A DNA stretch of 57,180 bases from Pseudomonadota bacterium (GCA_021798115.1 JAJZYM010000010.1:1-57180), one strand, 5' to 3'; shown: positions 26,821 through 36,067, counted from the first letter of the stretch. Notes: generated by a model from the sequence alone, not told the origin. Translations and numbers: made by a program.

Positions 26821-29800
26821 TCACGTATGCTCCGGTGTCGGGACGGGCAGGGACGGGACACGCGCCGTTCGGCTCCGCCGCAGCCAGAGGGTGAGCTCCT
26901 CCATCGCCACGTAAAACGCCGGCGTGATGTAGAGCGTCAGCAGCTGGGAAAAGATAAGCCCGCCCACCACGGCAACCCCGAGCGGCCGACGGGCCCCCGC
27001 CCCCGTTCCGCTGGCCACAGCGATCGGAAGCACCCCAAGGATGGCGGCCAGCGTCGTCATCATGATCGGGCGAAACCGCACCCGGCAAGCCTCCACGATG
27101 GCGTCGATCGGGCTCTGACCCTGGCGGCGCTGGCCGATCGCGAAGTCCACCATGATGATCCCGTTTTTCTTGACGAGACCGACGAGCATGATGAGACCCA
27201 CGAAACTGTAGATATCCAGATGCTCGTGAAAAACGAGAAGCGTGAGGAGCGCGCCCATGATCGCGAGCGGCAGGGCCGAAAGGATGGTCAGCGGATGAAT
27301 AAAGTGTTCGTAGAGAATCGCAAGCACCATGTAGATCACAAGGATTGTGACCAGGAGAAGAAGGGGAAGAGACACAAGGGATTTCTCGAACGCTTTGGCG
27401 TTGCCGGCAAAGCGGCCGTCGACACCGGCCGGAAGGACACGGGCGGCGAGGCGCTTGATGCGCGCGGTCGCCCGTCCGAGCGAAACCCCCGGAGCCAAGT
27501 TGAACGAGAACGTGACCGAGGGAAGCTGTTCGTAGTGGTCGATCTGGAGCGGTCCAACGCTCGGACGAACACGCGCGACGCTCGTGAGCGGAACGATGCC
27601 GCCGCCGCTGGTCGGCACATAGAGCGCGTTCAAGGCGTCGAGGTTCTGCTGGTAGCGCGGGGCGAGCTCAAGGATGACCTGGTATTCGTTGGTGGCTCCA
27701 TAAATGAGGCTGACGTAGTTGCCGCCGTAGGCCTCGTAAAGGGTCTGCTGGATCACCTGCGGCGTCACGCCGAGTGCGGCGGCCCGGCGCCGGAGAATGT
27801 GGATCTTGAGTTCGGGATTGTCGATCTCGAGATCGCTGCTCACGTCTTCAAGGCCGGGAAGCGTGCGAAGTTTCGGCAGAAACGCCGAGGCCGCCTGGTC
27901 GAGCTTGCGAAGGCTGACGCCCTGGAGCACGTATTCGTAACCGGCGTTGCCACCGAGGGTGCCGACGTTGATGGCCGACGGAAGACGGAAGTACACATTG
28001 ACCTGATGCACAACCGAAAGCGAACGCCTGAGCTGGTCGACCACACGTGTGGCGCTTTCGTGCCGTTTGCTCATCCTCTTGAGCATGATGAAAAGCCGCC
28101 CGACGTTGCCCCCGGCGGCGCCGCCCCGCCCCTGGCCGACCGAAGAGATCGCCCGGGCGACGGCGGGGTTGGCACGCACGATCTTGGCCACGCGATCTTG
28201 AAGATGACGAAGCTGGTGAAACGTGATGCCTTCGGGGGCTTCGACCGAGGCGATCACGAGGCCGGTGTCCTCCGTGGGAATGAATCCCTTGGGAATGATC
28301 AGGAAGAGATAGATCGTGAGGACCAGGGTCCCGGTGCCCACGACGAGCATGAGTCGCCAATGGGTCACCGCCCAACGCAGACTCCGCACGTACGCATCCC
28401 GCACCGTGTCGAAGGATCGTTCCAGGATCTGGTAGAGCCGCCCGTGCCGGCCCGGCCCGCGGAGAAACCGGCTGCAGAGCATGGGGGTCAGTGTGAGAGA
28501 GACGAGTCCCGAAATCAGGATGGCGAACGCCACGGTGAGTGCGAACTCGCGAAAGAGTCGACCGAGCATCCCACCAAGAAGGAGAATGGGGAGAAACACC
28601 GCCACGAGCGAGAGCGTCATGGAGACAACGGTAAAGGCAATTTCCCGACTGCCGATCAGCGCCGCTTTCAGGCGGGGTTCGCCCGCTTCACGATGGCGAA
28701 CGATATTTTCCAGAACGACCACGGCGTCGTCCACGACGAAGCCGACGGCCAGGGTCAGGGCCATGAGCGAAAGATTGTCGAGGCTGAAACCCGCGAGCTT
28801 CATGAGCGCAAAGGTTCCAATGATCGAGAGCGGGAGGGCCAACGCCGAAATCAGGGTGGCGCGGATGTCGCGGAGAAAAAGGAAGATCACGGCCACCACC
28901 AGCACCATGGCGATGAGGAGCGTGTTCTGCACCTCGTGAATCGAGGCCAGGACGTACGCGGCGTGGTCGTGAAACATCTGAAGGCGCGCCCCCCCGGGAG
29001 CTTCCCGGCTGAGCGTGGGCAGAATCTTGATGATCGCGCGGGAAATATCCACGGCGTTGGAATTGGGTTGCCGCTGAACGGCGAGAAGAATCGCCGGGCG
29101 GAGCCGGCCGTGATCGTAACTCTTGTTGAAGAAACGGGTGACCTGCTTGTTGGCCGCCACGCTGGCGACGGCCCGCCCGATGCTCGAGAGATAGACCGGA
29201 GCTCCGTTGCGGTACGCCACGATGATGCGCCCGTACTGCGCCGGGGCGCGGAGCTGCCCGTTCGCCAGAACGGTGTAGGTCGAGGTGCGTCCGTAGAGCG
29301 TGCCGGCCGGCAGGTTCGAGTTGGCCCCCTCGACGGCGCTGGCCACCTGGGTCAGGGTGAGTCCGCGGGCCGCCAGCGCGTAGGGGTTCATCTCGAGCCG
29401 TACGGCGTAGGTTTGCCCCCCGAAGACATCCACTTTGGAGACTCCGGAGATCATCGAGATCCGCTCCGCCACCCTCGTTTCGGCGTACTTGTCGAGCACC
29501 GTCATCGGGATGTGACGGGCCGTCAGTCCGAGGAAGACGATCGGCGAGGCGGTGGGGTTGGCTTTGAAGAGCGTCGGCGGCTGAGGAAGATTCGGAGGAA
29601 GACGGCCCAGCGACTGGGAGATGGCCGCTTGCACGTCCATGGCGGCGTTGTTGATGTTGCGCGAGAGGTTGAACTGAAGCGTCACGAAGGTGTTGCCCAT
29701 CGTGCTCTGCGAGCTCATCGAGCGCAGGCCCTGGATGCTCGAGAACTGGCGCTCGAGCGGGGTGGCCACCGTGGAAGCCATGGTTTGCGGGCTGGCGCCG

Positions 29801-29961
29801 GGAAGTCCCGCATCGACGTAGATCGTGGGGAAGCTGACGTTCGGGAGCTCGCTCACCGGGAGGGATTGATACGCGACAAGCCCGAAGACCAAGAGCGCAC
29901 TCATCACCACCGTCGTCATGACGGGACGGTGGATAAAGAGAGCGGAGGGATTGCTCTTCAC
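26821..29961 (-). CDS. RND efflux transporter, inner-membrane pump (HAE1/MdtB type)
   Basis: A proton-driven multidrug efflux subunit of the AcrB/MdtBC superfamily, 1046 residues, with 12 TM helices, two large periplasmic loops (after TM1 and TM7) and the proton-relay pair D411-D412 in GFVVDDAVVVLENI (AcrB D407/D408). PVMTTVVMSALLVFGLVAYQ is TM1. The C-terminus has IMVDFAIGQRRQG and PIMMTTLAAILGVLPIAVA. The GTG at 29961, with AGAGGAA upstream, is preferred to the frame start at 29997. It follows the membrane fusion gene by 90 bases. Substrates cannot be read from sequence; the local two-component system probably regulates it. Confidence 0.94.
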   Translation of the reverse strand: MKSNPSALFIHRPVMTTVVMSALLVFGLVAYQSLPVSELPNVSFPTIYVDAGLPGASPQTMASTVATPLERQFSSIQGLRSMSSQSTMGNTFVTLQFNLSRNINNAAMDVQAAISQSLGRLPPNLPQPPTLFKANPTASPIVFLGLTARHIPMTVLDKYAETRVAERISMISGVSKVDVFGGQTYAVRLEMNPYALAARGLTLTQVASAVEGANSNLPAGTLYGRTSTYTVLANGQLRAPAQYGRIIVAYRNGAPVYLSSIGRAVASVAANKQVTRFFNKSYDHGRLRPAILLAVQRQPNSNAVDISRAIIKILPTLSREAPGGARLQMFHDHAAYVLASIHEVQNTLLIAMVLVVAVIFLFLRDIRATLISALALPLSIIGTFALMKLAGFSLDNLSLMALTLAVGFVVDDAVVVLENIVRHREAGEPRLKAALIGSREIAFTVVSMTLSLVAVFLPILLLGGMLGRLFREFALTVAFAILISGLVSLTLTPMLCSRFLRGPGRHGRLYQILERSFDTVRDAYVRSLRWAVTHWRLMLVVGTGTLVLTIYLFLIIPKGFIPTEDTGLVIASVEAPEGITFHQLRHLQDRVAKIVRANPAVARAISSVGQGRGGAAGGNVGRLFIMLKRMSKRHESATRVVDQLRRSLSVVHQVNVYFRLPSAINVGTLGGNAGYEYVLQGVSLRKLDQAASAFLPKLRTLPGLEDVSSDLEIDNPELKIHILRRRAAALGVTPQVIQQTLYEAYGGNYVSLIYGATNEYQVILELAPRYQQNLDALNALYVPTSGGGIVPLTSVARVRPSVGPLQIDHYEQLPSVTFSFNLAPGVSLGRATARIKRLAARVLPAGVDGRFAGNAKAFEKSLVSLPLLLLVTILVIYMVLAILYEHFIHPLTILSALPLAIMGALLTLLVFHEHLDIYSFVGLIMLVGLVKKNGIIMVDFAIGQRRQGQSPIDAIVEACRVRFRPIMMTTLAAILGVLPIAVASGTGAGARRPLGVAVVGGLIFSQLLTLYITPAFYVAMEELTLWLRRSRTARVPSLPVPTPEHT

Positions 29962-30051
29962 GCGCCGCTTCCTCTCGGGCCCGCGTGGACCCTGCACTGT
30001 CTCCCGCCAACGATCCGCGGGATGAGGCCGTCTGGAGCACCCTTCATCCGG

Positions 30052-31185
30052 TCAGGACCACGGACGCGGGGGAGGATCCGGAAGGATTTTTTCCACATGG
30101 ACCGCCACCCCGTCGCGCATCCGCCGCGGCACGTGGGCCACGACGACGGAGCCCGGTGGTGGTCCCTGGGACAAGACGGCGTAGGAGCCGATCTGACGGC
30201 TTTCGGTCACCGGCACGATCGTGGCGTGTCCGTGCGCGATGACGTAGACGAAATCACCGTTCTGTCCGGGCTGGACCGCACTTTGGCGAACGACGAGCGC
30301 GTTGGGCTGGACGGCCAGAACGACACGGACGGCCACGTACTCTCCGGGCCACAACCGCACGGGGACGTTCGCCACACGGGCCATGGCCAGAAAGGTGCCG
30401 GTCGTGGCGTTCACCGTGTTGTCGACGAACACCAAAGGACCCGCGCCGAGGGGATCCTGGACCGATTCGCGCAGAACCTGCACCTCGATCACGTGCGTGC
30501 GGCGGTTGTCGAGCACGGCGTCAAGATCGCGCTGGGGCAGTTGGAACGAGACGAGGATCGGCGACATCTGGTTGACCGTCACGAGCGGCGTGGTCATCGA
30601 AGGACCGACCACGTTGCCCGCACGCACCATGATTTCTCCGGCCAGTCCGTCGATGGGCGAACGAATGAGCGTGTAGCCAAGATTGATCTCGGCCTGGGTG
30701 AGCAACGCCTTGTCCTGAGCGGCGGTGGCTTTTGCCGTGATGTAGGTCTGTGGAGCAATAAACCCCTGGGGAACGAGCTTGGCATCACGCTGCGCCTGCG
30801 CGGCGACGGCCAAATAGGCGGCCCTGGCCTGCGCGACCGCGGCCCGATAGGGTGCAGGGTTGATTTCGAACAACCGCTCGCCCCGATGCACGTACTGGCC
30901 CTGATGGAAATAGACCCGCGTGAGGAGCCCGCTCACCTGGGGTGTGATGCTGACGCTGTGCCGTGAGACCACCTGGCCGACGGCCTTGATCCAAAACGGC
31001 ATCGCGCGGCGCACGACGTGAGCGCCAATCACGTAAACCGGAGGCGGCATCGTGCGCGCCCCGCCCTGCACCGTGGGATCGATCCGTGTGAAGACGAAAT
31101 AGCCTCCGGCCGCGAGCCCGATCAAAAGGCCGGCGACCAGGAGGACGCGGGGTCGGAAAACGGTGGAGAAACGCTCGGAAGTCAT
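30052..31185 (-). CDS. RND efflux membrane fusion protein (periplasmic adaptor)
   Basis: An HlyD/AcrA-family adaptor linking the RND pump to an outer-membrane channel. It has 377 residues: an N-terminal TM/signal anchor at about 11-32 (VLLVAGLLIGLAAGGYFVF), biotinyl-lipoyl halves (VSITPQVSGLLTRVYFHQGQ and YTLIRSPIDGLAGEIMVRAG), an alpha-hairpin between them (about 105-155, Ala/Gln-rich), a beta-barrel (SPILVSFQLPQRDLDAVL) and a membrane-proximal domain. The ATG at 31185 is chosen over the 90-codon upstream extension, which lacks coding character and would cover the promoter region. It is the first gene of the pump operon. Confidence 0.93.
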   Translation of the reverse strand: MTSERFSTVFRPRVLLVAGLLIGLAAGGYFVFTRIDPTVQGGARTMPPPVYVIGAHVVRRAMPFWIKAVGQVVSRHSVSITPQVSGLLTRVYFHQGQYVHRGERLFEINPAPYRAAVAQARAAYLAVAAQAQRDAKLVPQGFIAPQTYITAKATAAQDKALLTQAEINLGYTLIRSPIDGLAGEIMVRAGNVVGPSMTTPLVTVNQMSPILVSFQLPQRDLDAVLDNRRTHVIEVQVLRESVQDPLGAGPLVFVDNTVNATTGTFLAMARVANVPVRLWPGEYVAVRVVLAVQPNALVVRQSAVQPGQNGDFVYVIAHGHATIVPVTESRQIGSYAVLSQGPPPGSVVVAHVPRRMRDGVAVHVEKILPDPPPRPWS

Positions 31186-31296
31186 ACGGGGAAACGTCTT
31201 CCGCTCAAGGTACCGGCAGGAGCGGAGGGGGAGGATGGGCCCTACAGGGCCCCGTTGGGACGGCAACGTTGACTCCGCCCCTGCGGTACGGGGATT

Positions 31297-31345
31297 AGTA
31301 TGCCCGAGACACGACGCCCGGAAAACGGCTGTTACATTTTGTAAC
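31297..31345. promoter_or_regulatory. Divergent control region with RstA-box-like palindrome
   Basis: GTTAC-ATTTT-GTAAC at 31331-31345 is a perfect 5-bp inverted repeat, and the containing TACATTTTGTAACG matches the E. coli RstA box (TACATNTNGTTACA) at 10 of 12 fixed positions. On the minus strand a -10-like CATACT lies at 31302-31297, placing the palindrome near -48 of the pump operon, an activator position. The response regulator gene begins about 90 bases away on the other side. Binding by that regulator is an inference. Confidence 0.55.
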
Positions 31346-31434
31346 GCAGCGCTCGGGCCGCGGGCGCCTGCACTATCCTCGAAGTGAGCACAAACACACG
31401 GCGGGCCGCACCCGTCGCGGGAGGTCCCGGAAGG

Positions 31435-32166
31435 GTGAGCAGGGCCGATCACATCCTGGTGATCGATGACGACGCCGACATCCGGCTTCTACTCCAGGCC
31501 TATCTCCTGAGACACGGCTATCGGGTGACGACGGCGGCGAACGGCAGCATCCTCCACGATCTCCTCGCCCGCGGTGCGCGGCCCGAGATCGATCTCGTCG
31601 TTTTGGACCTCATGCTGCCCGGAGAAGATGGCTTCAGCCTCTGCCGCGCCGTCCGGGCCCGCTCGCGTCTGCCCATTCTCATTCTCACCGCTCGGGGCGA
31701 GGACGAGGACCGCATCCGCGGCCTCGATCTCGGAGCGGACGACTATCTCGTCAAGCCCTTCCATCCCGACGAGCTCAGGGCCCGTGTGCAGAGCATCCTC
31801 CGACGCGCACGCGCCTACCCCGAAACCGCACCGGGTGAGCCGGCGAAGATTTTCCGCTTTGCCGGCTGGACGCTCGATACCGTCCGCCGGGAGCTGCGCA
31901 GCCCCGACGGGACCTTGATCAGTCTCACCGGGACCGAGTACCGGCTTCTTCAGGCTTTCCTCGAGCACCCCGGAGCGGTCCTCACGCGTGAGAGACTCTC
32001 GGAAATGGTCTACGCGCGCACCCCCACCCCTTACGATCGGAACCTTGACGTCCTGGTCAGCCGGCTCCGTCGCCGCCTCGGTGACGGCGGCCGTGATCCC
32101 CGCCTCCTGCAGGCCGTGCGCGGACAGGGTTACCGTCTGGCGTCCACAGTGGAGCACGGTCCATGA
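31435..32166 (+). CDS. OmpR/PhoB-family response regulator
   Basis: A two-component DNA-binding regulator of 243 residues. The receiver domain (5-120) has acidic pocket D11-D13, phospho-acceptor D58 (VVLDLMLPGEDG), T/A switch ILTARG and K in LVKPF. The C-terminal winged helix (about 145-240) contains LTGTEYRLLQAFLEHPGAVL and VRGQGYRL. The frame opens at a GTG at 31384, but the GTG at 31435 has GGGAGG upstream and gives the usual N-terminus, so it is preferred. The stop overlaps the kinase start by four bases. It probably controls the divergent RND operon. Confidence 0.93.
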   Translation: MSRADHILVIDDDADIRLLLQAYLLRHGYRVTTAANGSILHDLLARGARPEIDLVVLDLMLPGEDGFSLCRAVRARSRLPILILTARGEDEDRIRGLDLGADDYLVKPFHPDELRARVQSILRRARAYPETAPGEPAKIFRFAGWTLDTVRRELRSPDGTLISLTGTEYRLLQAFLEHPGAVLTRERLSEMVYARTPTPYDRNLDVLVSRLRRRLGDGGRDPRLLQAVRGQGYRLASTVEHGP

Positions 32167-33584
32167 AACGTCTGACCGCTCTGATTCCCGCGTCCCTCTT
32201 CGGACGGCTGGTTCTCATCCTCGCCATCGGGCTCGTCCTCGCGCAGTTCCTCGGGGCGGCCCTGAGTGTCTACGAGCGCGACCAGGCGCTCATCTACACC
32301 AGCGACCGGCAGTGGGCGGAACACGACGCCGAAGTCGTGCGACTGATGGACACGCTCTCCGCGCGCGAGCAGTACGCCATCGCCGCGATCCGCATGACCC
32401 CCGCGCTCAGCGTCTCGGTTCTTCCGCCGCACACGGCCATGCCGCGCGGAGCCCATCCCCAGGATCACGACGGACGGGTTTTCGAGACCATGCTCCACAA
32501 GCTGCTCCCGAGCCACCGGATTCGCGGCTATCTCCTGCGCTTTCCGGTCCCGGGGCACAAGGCCCGCAGCCTCTTCGGTCTCGGCTACCGCACCCGAAGC
32601 ATCGTGGAGGTGCAGCTGAGGAACGGGCGCTGGGTGTCATTCAATTTTCTGCGCCCCCTCGAATTGCATCAGTGGCCCTACCCGCTTCTCGCCTATCTGG
32701 CAGTGGTCCTGGGCGCCGTCATCATCCTCTCCTACGTCGCGGTCCGCGTCGTCCTGCGCCCCCTCGGCCAGCTGGCCGAGGCCGCCAAAAGTCTCGGCAA
32801 GGACTTGAACCGCCCCCCCCTTCCGGAGGACGGACCGAGCGAGGTCGCGCACGCGGCGCACGCCTTCAACTGGATGCAAAACCGCCTGCGGAGGATGTTC
32901 GACAGCCGGCTCCGTCTCCTCACGGCAGTCTCGCACGACCTGAGGACCCCGATCACCCGCATGCGGCTCCGTGCCGAAATGCTCGAGGACGAGGTCACAC
33001 GACGCAAGTTCATCCAGGACCTGCAGGACATGGAAACCATGACCAACGGGGCGCTCGAATATCTGCGCGGTCTCACCGGCAACGTCGAGGCGCCCCAGGA
33101 GCGGCTCGATTTCGCCAGTCTCGTCGAAACTCTCGTTCTCGACCGGAGCGAACTCGGGCAGCGGGTCAGCCTGCGCCGACCGAAGGGGCGTCTGCCCGTC
33201 CGGGGTTCGCCCCTCCAGCTGCGTCGCGTTCTCGACAACATTCTCGACAACGCGTTCACCTACGGACGCAACCCCGAAGTCGCGCTGCACTCCGCAGGCG
33301 ATCACGTCGTCTGTTCCGTGCGCGACCACGGACCGGGCGTCCCCGAAGACGAACTGCCCCGCATCCTCGAACCCTACTACCGCCTGGATCCCGCCCGAGG
33401 CGGGGCACCACGCAATCTCGGTCTTGGTCTCAGCATCGCCCAGAGCCTCATCGCCCAACACAGGGGGCATCTCGTCCTCCGCAACGCGGAGGGCGGCGGA
33501 CTCGAGGTCGTCATCACGCTCCCTCTGATACCCGAGAGCGCGCATTGGTCTTCATCCCAGCGGGCGGTCGGAGGCGGCGAATAA
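32163..33584 (+). CDS. EnvZ/RstB-like sensor histidine kinase
   Basis: An inner-membrane sensor of 473 residues. TM1 at about 13-33, a periplasmic sensor of roughly 140 residues with no recognised fold, TM2 at about 172-198, HAMP to about 250, a HisKA domain with phospho-accepting H258 in VSHDLRTPITRMRL, and an HATPase domain with N box NILDNAF, G1 DHGPGVPEDELPRI and G2 GLGLSIAQSL. All catalytic motifs are intact. It is translated from an ATGA overlap with the regulator gene. Its signal is unknown; envelope or metal stress would fit the neighbours. Confidence 0.93.
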   Translation: MKRLTALIPASLFGRLVLILAIGLVLAQFLGAALSVYERDQALIYTSDRQWAEHDAEVVRLMDTLSAREQYAIAAIRMTPALSVSVLPPHTAMPRGAHPQDHDGRVFETMLHKLLPSHRIRGYLLRFPVPGHKARSLFGLGYRTRSIVEVQLRNGRWVSFNFLRPLELHQWPYPLLAYLAVVLGAVIILSYVAVRVVLRPLGQLAEAAKSLGKDLNRPPLPEDGPSEVAHAAHAFNWMQNRLRRMFDSRLRLLTAVSHDLRTPITRMRLRAEMLEDEVTRRKFIQDLQDMETMTNGALEYLRGLTGNVEAPQERLDFASLVETLVLDRSELGQRVSLRRPKGRLPVRGSPLQLRRVLDNILDNAFTYGRNPEVALHSAGDHVVCSVRDHGPGVPEDELPRILEPYYRLDPARGGAPRNLGLGLSIAQSLIAQHRGHLVLRNAEGGGLEVVITLPLIPESAHWSSSQRAVGGGE

Positions 33585-33630
33585 CGCAATAAACTTGCAA
33601 AATGAACCGCGGAACGATATATTGAGCGCC

Positions 33631-34116
33631 ATGGCCCGTCCCGCCCACGCCGCACCCGCTCTCCTCGCCCTCATGAAAGGGGAAGGCGCCCCGCACGCCT
33701 GGACTCTGGGTGAGATGTCCCGGCGGCTTCGGCAGAACGACGCCGGATGCGACCCTTCGACCATCTTCCGCACCGTCGCCCGGCTCGTCGAACAGGGAGC
33801 TCTCGTCCGGCTGACCGACCCGGGCGGACGCGGCCCGCGTTACGAACTCGCGGGAGCCCACCACGACCACCTGCGCTGCCGCTCGTGCCAGCGCCTGTTC
33901 CCGATCCCCTGCCCGCTTGATCCGGCGCTCTCCGAACGGCTTGAGCACACGATCGGACACCACGTCGAACGACACGAACTCGTGCTCGAGGGGTTATGCG
34001 TCCGCTGCCGCCGCAGCCGGCCACAGTCCTCACCCTCCCCGACCCCACGGCGCAAACGTCGAACGGCGGCTCCCCCCAACCCCGCGTCCGACAGCGGCAC
34101 AGGGTCTTGCTCATGA
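33631..34116 (+). CDS. Fur-family metal-responsive transcriptional regulator
   Basis: A 161-residue regulator: winged helix at 1-75 (DPSTIFRTVARLVEQGALVR) and a metal-binding dimerisation domain with HHDHLRCRSC (H77, H78, H80, C83, C86) and a second CxxC at C123-C126. The paired CxxC motifs are the structural zinc site of Fur/Zur/PerR proteins. The tail after 126 is a long Pro/Ser/Arg stretch, unusual for the family. The ATG at 33631 is weakly spaced; a TTG at 33595 would add 12 residues. Its stop overlaps the start of the next gene by four bases, so it most likely controls, and is made with, the membrane protein that follows. Which metal or peroxide it senses is not clear. Confidence 0.88.
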   Translation: MARPAHAAPALLALMKGEGAPHAWTLGEMSRRLRQNDAGCDPSTIFRTVARLVEQGALVRLTDPGGRGPRYELAGAHHDHLRCRSCQRLFPIPCPLDPALSERLEHTIGHHVERHELVLEGLCVRCRRSRPQSSPSPTPRRKRRTAAPPNPASDSGTGSCS

Positions 34117-34976
34117 TCAACCTCTGGGATCCGCAGGCCACCTCCCTGGGGCTTGTGCTGCTCACGGCCTTCCTCCTCGGGATCATCCACGGGGTCACGC
34201 CAGACGAACACACATGGCCGATCACCTTCTCCTACGCGATCGGGGGCTACTCAACACGCCGCGGTCTCCGCGCCGGGCTCACCTTTTCTCTTGCGTTCAC
34301 TTTCCAGCGGGCCCTTGCGAGCGAACTCGCCTACCTCGGTTTCGCCCGCATCTTCGTCGGGAACCCCGCACTCGGCTACGCGGTCTACGTCGTGGTCGGC
34401 GGCGTCATGACCTGGGCGGGTTGGAGCATTGCGCACGGGAAAGCCCTCCCGTTCTACCACCCGCCGGCCCGTGAACGCTGGAGCGACACCCGGCCGTGGA
34501 TGCCCGCCGTGCACGGCTTCATCGCCGGCTGGGGATTCGGCGCCTTCGCGATCATCATCTACACGGTACTGGCCCCCGCGATGCCCACGGCGGCGTGGGG
34601 CTGGGTCCCCGGAGCCTTTTTCGGCCTCGGAACCACCGTGGTCCAGGCCGGAGCCGGCGCGGGGTTCGGTTACTGGCTGGCCCGGCGCAAGAAAATCGCG
34701 GACCCTGAGCTCATCCGCCGTATCGGTTTGAGGACCGCCAGCCGCACACTCGAACTGGGAGGACTCGCGTTCGTCGGCGCGGGAATCTTCGGGCTCCTCT
34801 TCCCCTCCCTCGCCGCGCGGGGGATCGACACCGGACTGCGGATCCACAACCTCCACACGATCGGTCTCCCTTTCGTCCTGGTCGTCGGGGTCGTCCTCGG
34901 CATCGGCCTCACATCCCTACGCCGTGCGCTCCGCGAGACCCTGGCGGTCCCCCCCACGTCCTTGCCGAAGGCCTGA
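34113..34976 (+). CDS. Polytopic membrane protein with HGVTPDEH motif, probable metal-ion transporter
   Basis: A 287-residue protein with about six TM helices. The first ends in GIIHGVTPDEHTWPITFSYA (HxxxxDEH at 26-33), a charged motif inside the membrane like the HxxxxDH signature of NiCoT/RcnA-type nickel-cobalt carriers and UreH/TauE-like proteins. FHPP-type and loop histidines occur mid-protein (AHGKALPFYHPP, PAVHGFIAGWGFG). The frame opens at 33996 inside the Fur gene; the ATG at 34113 forms an ATGA overlap with the fur-like stop and is clearly the start. The pairing argues for metal transport under Fur-family control; the metal and direction are unknown. Confidence 0.75.
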   Translation: MINLWDPQATSLGLVLLTAFLLGIIHGVTPDEHTWPITFSYAIGGYSTRRGLRAGLTFSLAFTFQRALASELAYLGFARIFVGNPALGYAVYVVVGGVMTWAGWSIAHGKALPFYHPPARERWSDTRPWMPAVHGFIAGWGFGAFAIIIYTVLAPAMPTAAWGWVPGAFFGLGTTVVQAGAGAGFGYWLARRKKIADPELIRRIGLRTASRTLELGGLAFVGAGIFGLLFPSLAARGIDTGLRIHNLHTIGLPFVLVVGVVLGIGLTSLRRALRETLAVPPTSLPKA

Positions 34977-35015
34977 ACACAACGCCCTCCTCGGGACGAC
35001 AGCGGCTGAACCCCC

Positions 35016-35044
35016 TGGATATCCGCGGCTTCGATCCCTATAAT
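35016..35044 (+). promoter_or_regulatory. Sigma-70 promoter of the Bax-inhibitor-1-like gene
   Basis: -35 TGGATA (35016-35021), a 17-base spacer and a perfect -10 TATAAT (35039-35044), about 60 bases before the ATG at 35107. Confidence 0.7.
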
Positions 35045-35106
35045 CAACTCGGCGGACGGTCCGTCCTCATCCGCCTCGGCCTTTCACCCGCACGGAGAGT
35101 GATCCC

Positions 35107-35895
35107 ATGCCCCAGCAAAGCGGTAACCCCACCCTCAACCCCCGGCTTCTGTCGAATTTCCCCGCGACCCGGACCGGGAAGGTCATGACCTTGGGCGGCA
35201 CCTTGAACAAGGTCGCCGTCTCGCTGGCGCTGGTCGTGCTGGCGGCCCTCTTCACCTGGAACCGCTACGTCAACGCGTACGACGCCGCCCGACTCGCCAG
35301 CCCACTTCAGGCCGGCCAGGCCGGCGCCGCCGCCGTGAGCGGGTTCATCCTGGCCGGCGTGATCGTCGGCCTCGTGCTCGCGATCGCCACAGCCTTCAAA
35401 CCGACCTGGTCGCCGATCACGGCCCCTCTCTACGCCCTGGCCGAAGGGCTTTTCCTGGGAGGCGTCTCGGCCATCTTCAACACGAGTTACCCGGGGGTGG
35501 TCATCCAGGCGGTGCTTCTCACCTTCGCGGTGATGGCCGTGATGCTCTTCCTCTACCGTTCCGGCATCATCAAAGTCACGCCCCGACTCACGGCGGGCAT
35601 CATGGCCGCGACGGGCGGTGTGTTCGTCTTCTATCTCGTGACGTGGGTCCTCCCGTTTTTCGGTGTGAGCACGAACGCGCTCTTTTTCGGCACACAGCTC
35701 AGCATCGTCATCAGTCTGGTCATCGTGGCCATCGCCGCCTTCAACCTCCTGCTCGACTTCGAAACGATCCGCCGCGGAAGCCAGGAGGGCTGGCCGGAAT
35801 ACATGGAGTGGTATTCGGCCTTCGCGCTCACGGTCACGCTCGTCTGGCTCTATCTCGAGATCCTCCGCCTCATGGCGAATCTCCGGAGCCAGTAA
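35107..35895 (+). CDS. Bax inhibitor-1/YccA-family integral membrane protein
   Basis: A 262-residue membrane protein with seven hydrophobic segments after a hydrophilic N-terminus (1-30). The pattern GVSAIFNTSYPGVVIQAVLLT, then VTPRLTAGIMAATGG, then LDFETIRRGSQEGWPEYMEW and VTLVWLYLEILRLM is that of the bacterial BaxI_1 group (COG4760-like). The conserved acidic LDFETI in the last helices is the putative calcium/proton site of this superfamily. The physiological role in bacteria is poorly known; calcium leak or membrane protein quality control has been proposed for relatives. It is a single gene with its own promoter. Confidence 0.88.
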   Translation: MPQQSGNPTLNPRLLSNFPATRTGKVMTLGGTLNKVAVSLALVVLAALFTWNRYVNAYDAARLASPLQAGQAGAAAVSGFILAGVIVGLVLAIATAFKPTWSPITAPLYALAEGLFLGGVSAIFNTSYPGVVIQAVLLTFAVMAVMLFLYRSGIIKVTPRLTAGIMAATGGVFVFYLVTWVLPFFGVSTNALFFGTQLSIVISLVIVAIAAFNLLLDFETIRRGSQEGWPEYMEWYSAFALTVTLVWLYLEILRLMANLRSQ

Positions 35896-36067
35896 GGCCC
35901 ACAAGGCCCGAGAAACCGGCATCCCCTCGGCTCGCTGGACAGCCGGAGGGCCGGAGGGACGGTGTTGGGGCTGTTGACAGAGGAGAATCTCCGGCGATCC
36001 CCGGTGGGCCATCGTTGTTGCTCTTTCCGAAGAGTCGCCTCAGTTGCTGAGGCGATCCCCACTGTCG

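Noticed and set aside
26548-30966. 1472-codon open frame on the plus strand
   Set aside because: It is antisense to the RND pump and adaptor, has no motif and is a by-product of GC-rich codon use on the other strand.
33585-33630. Fur or Zur box upstream of the Fur-family gene
   Set aside because: The sequence is AT-rich but I could not fit a Fur, Zur or PerR palindrome; only a short GCAA/TTGC repeat is present.
33996-34112. Upstream start for the HGVTPDEH membrane protein
   Set aside because: It would overlap the Fur-family gene by 120 bases; the ATGA overlap at 34113 fits much better.
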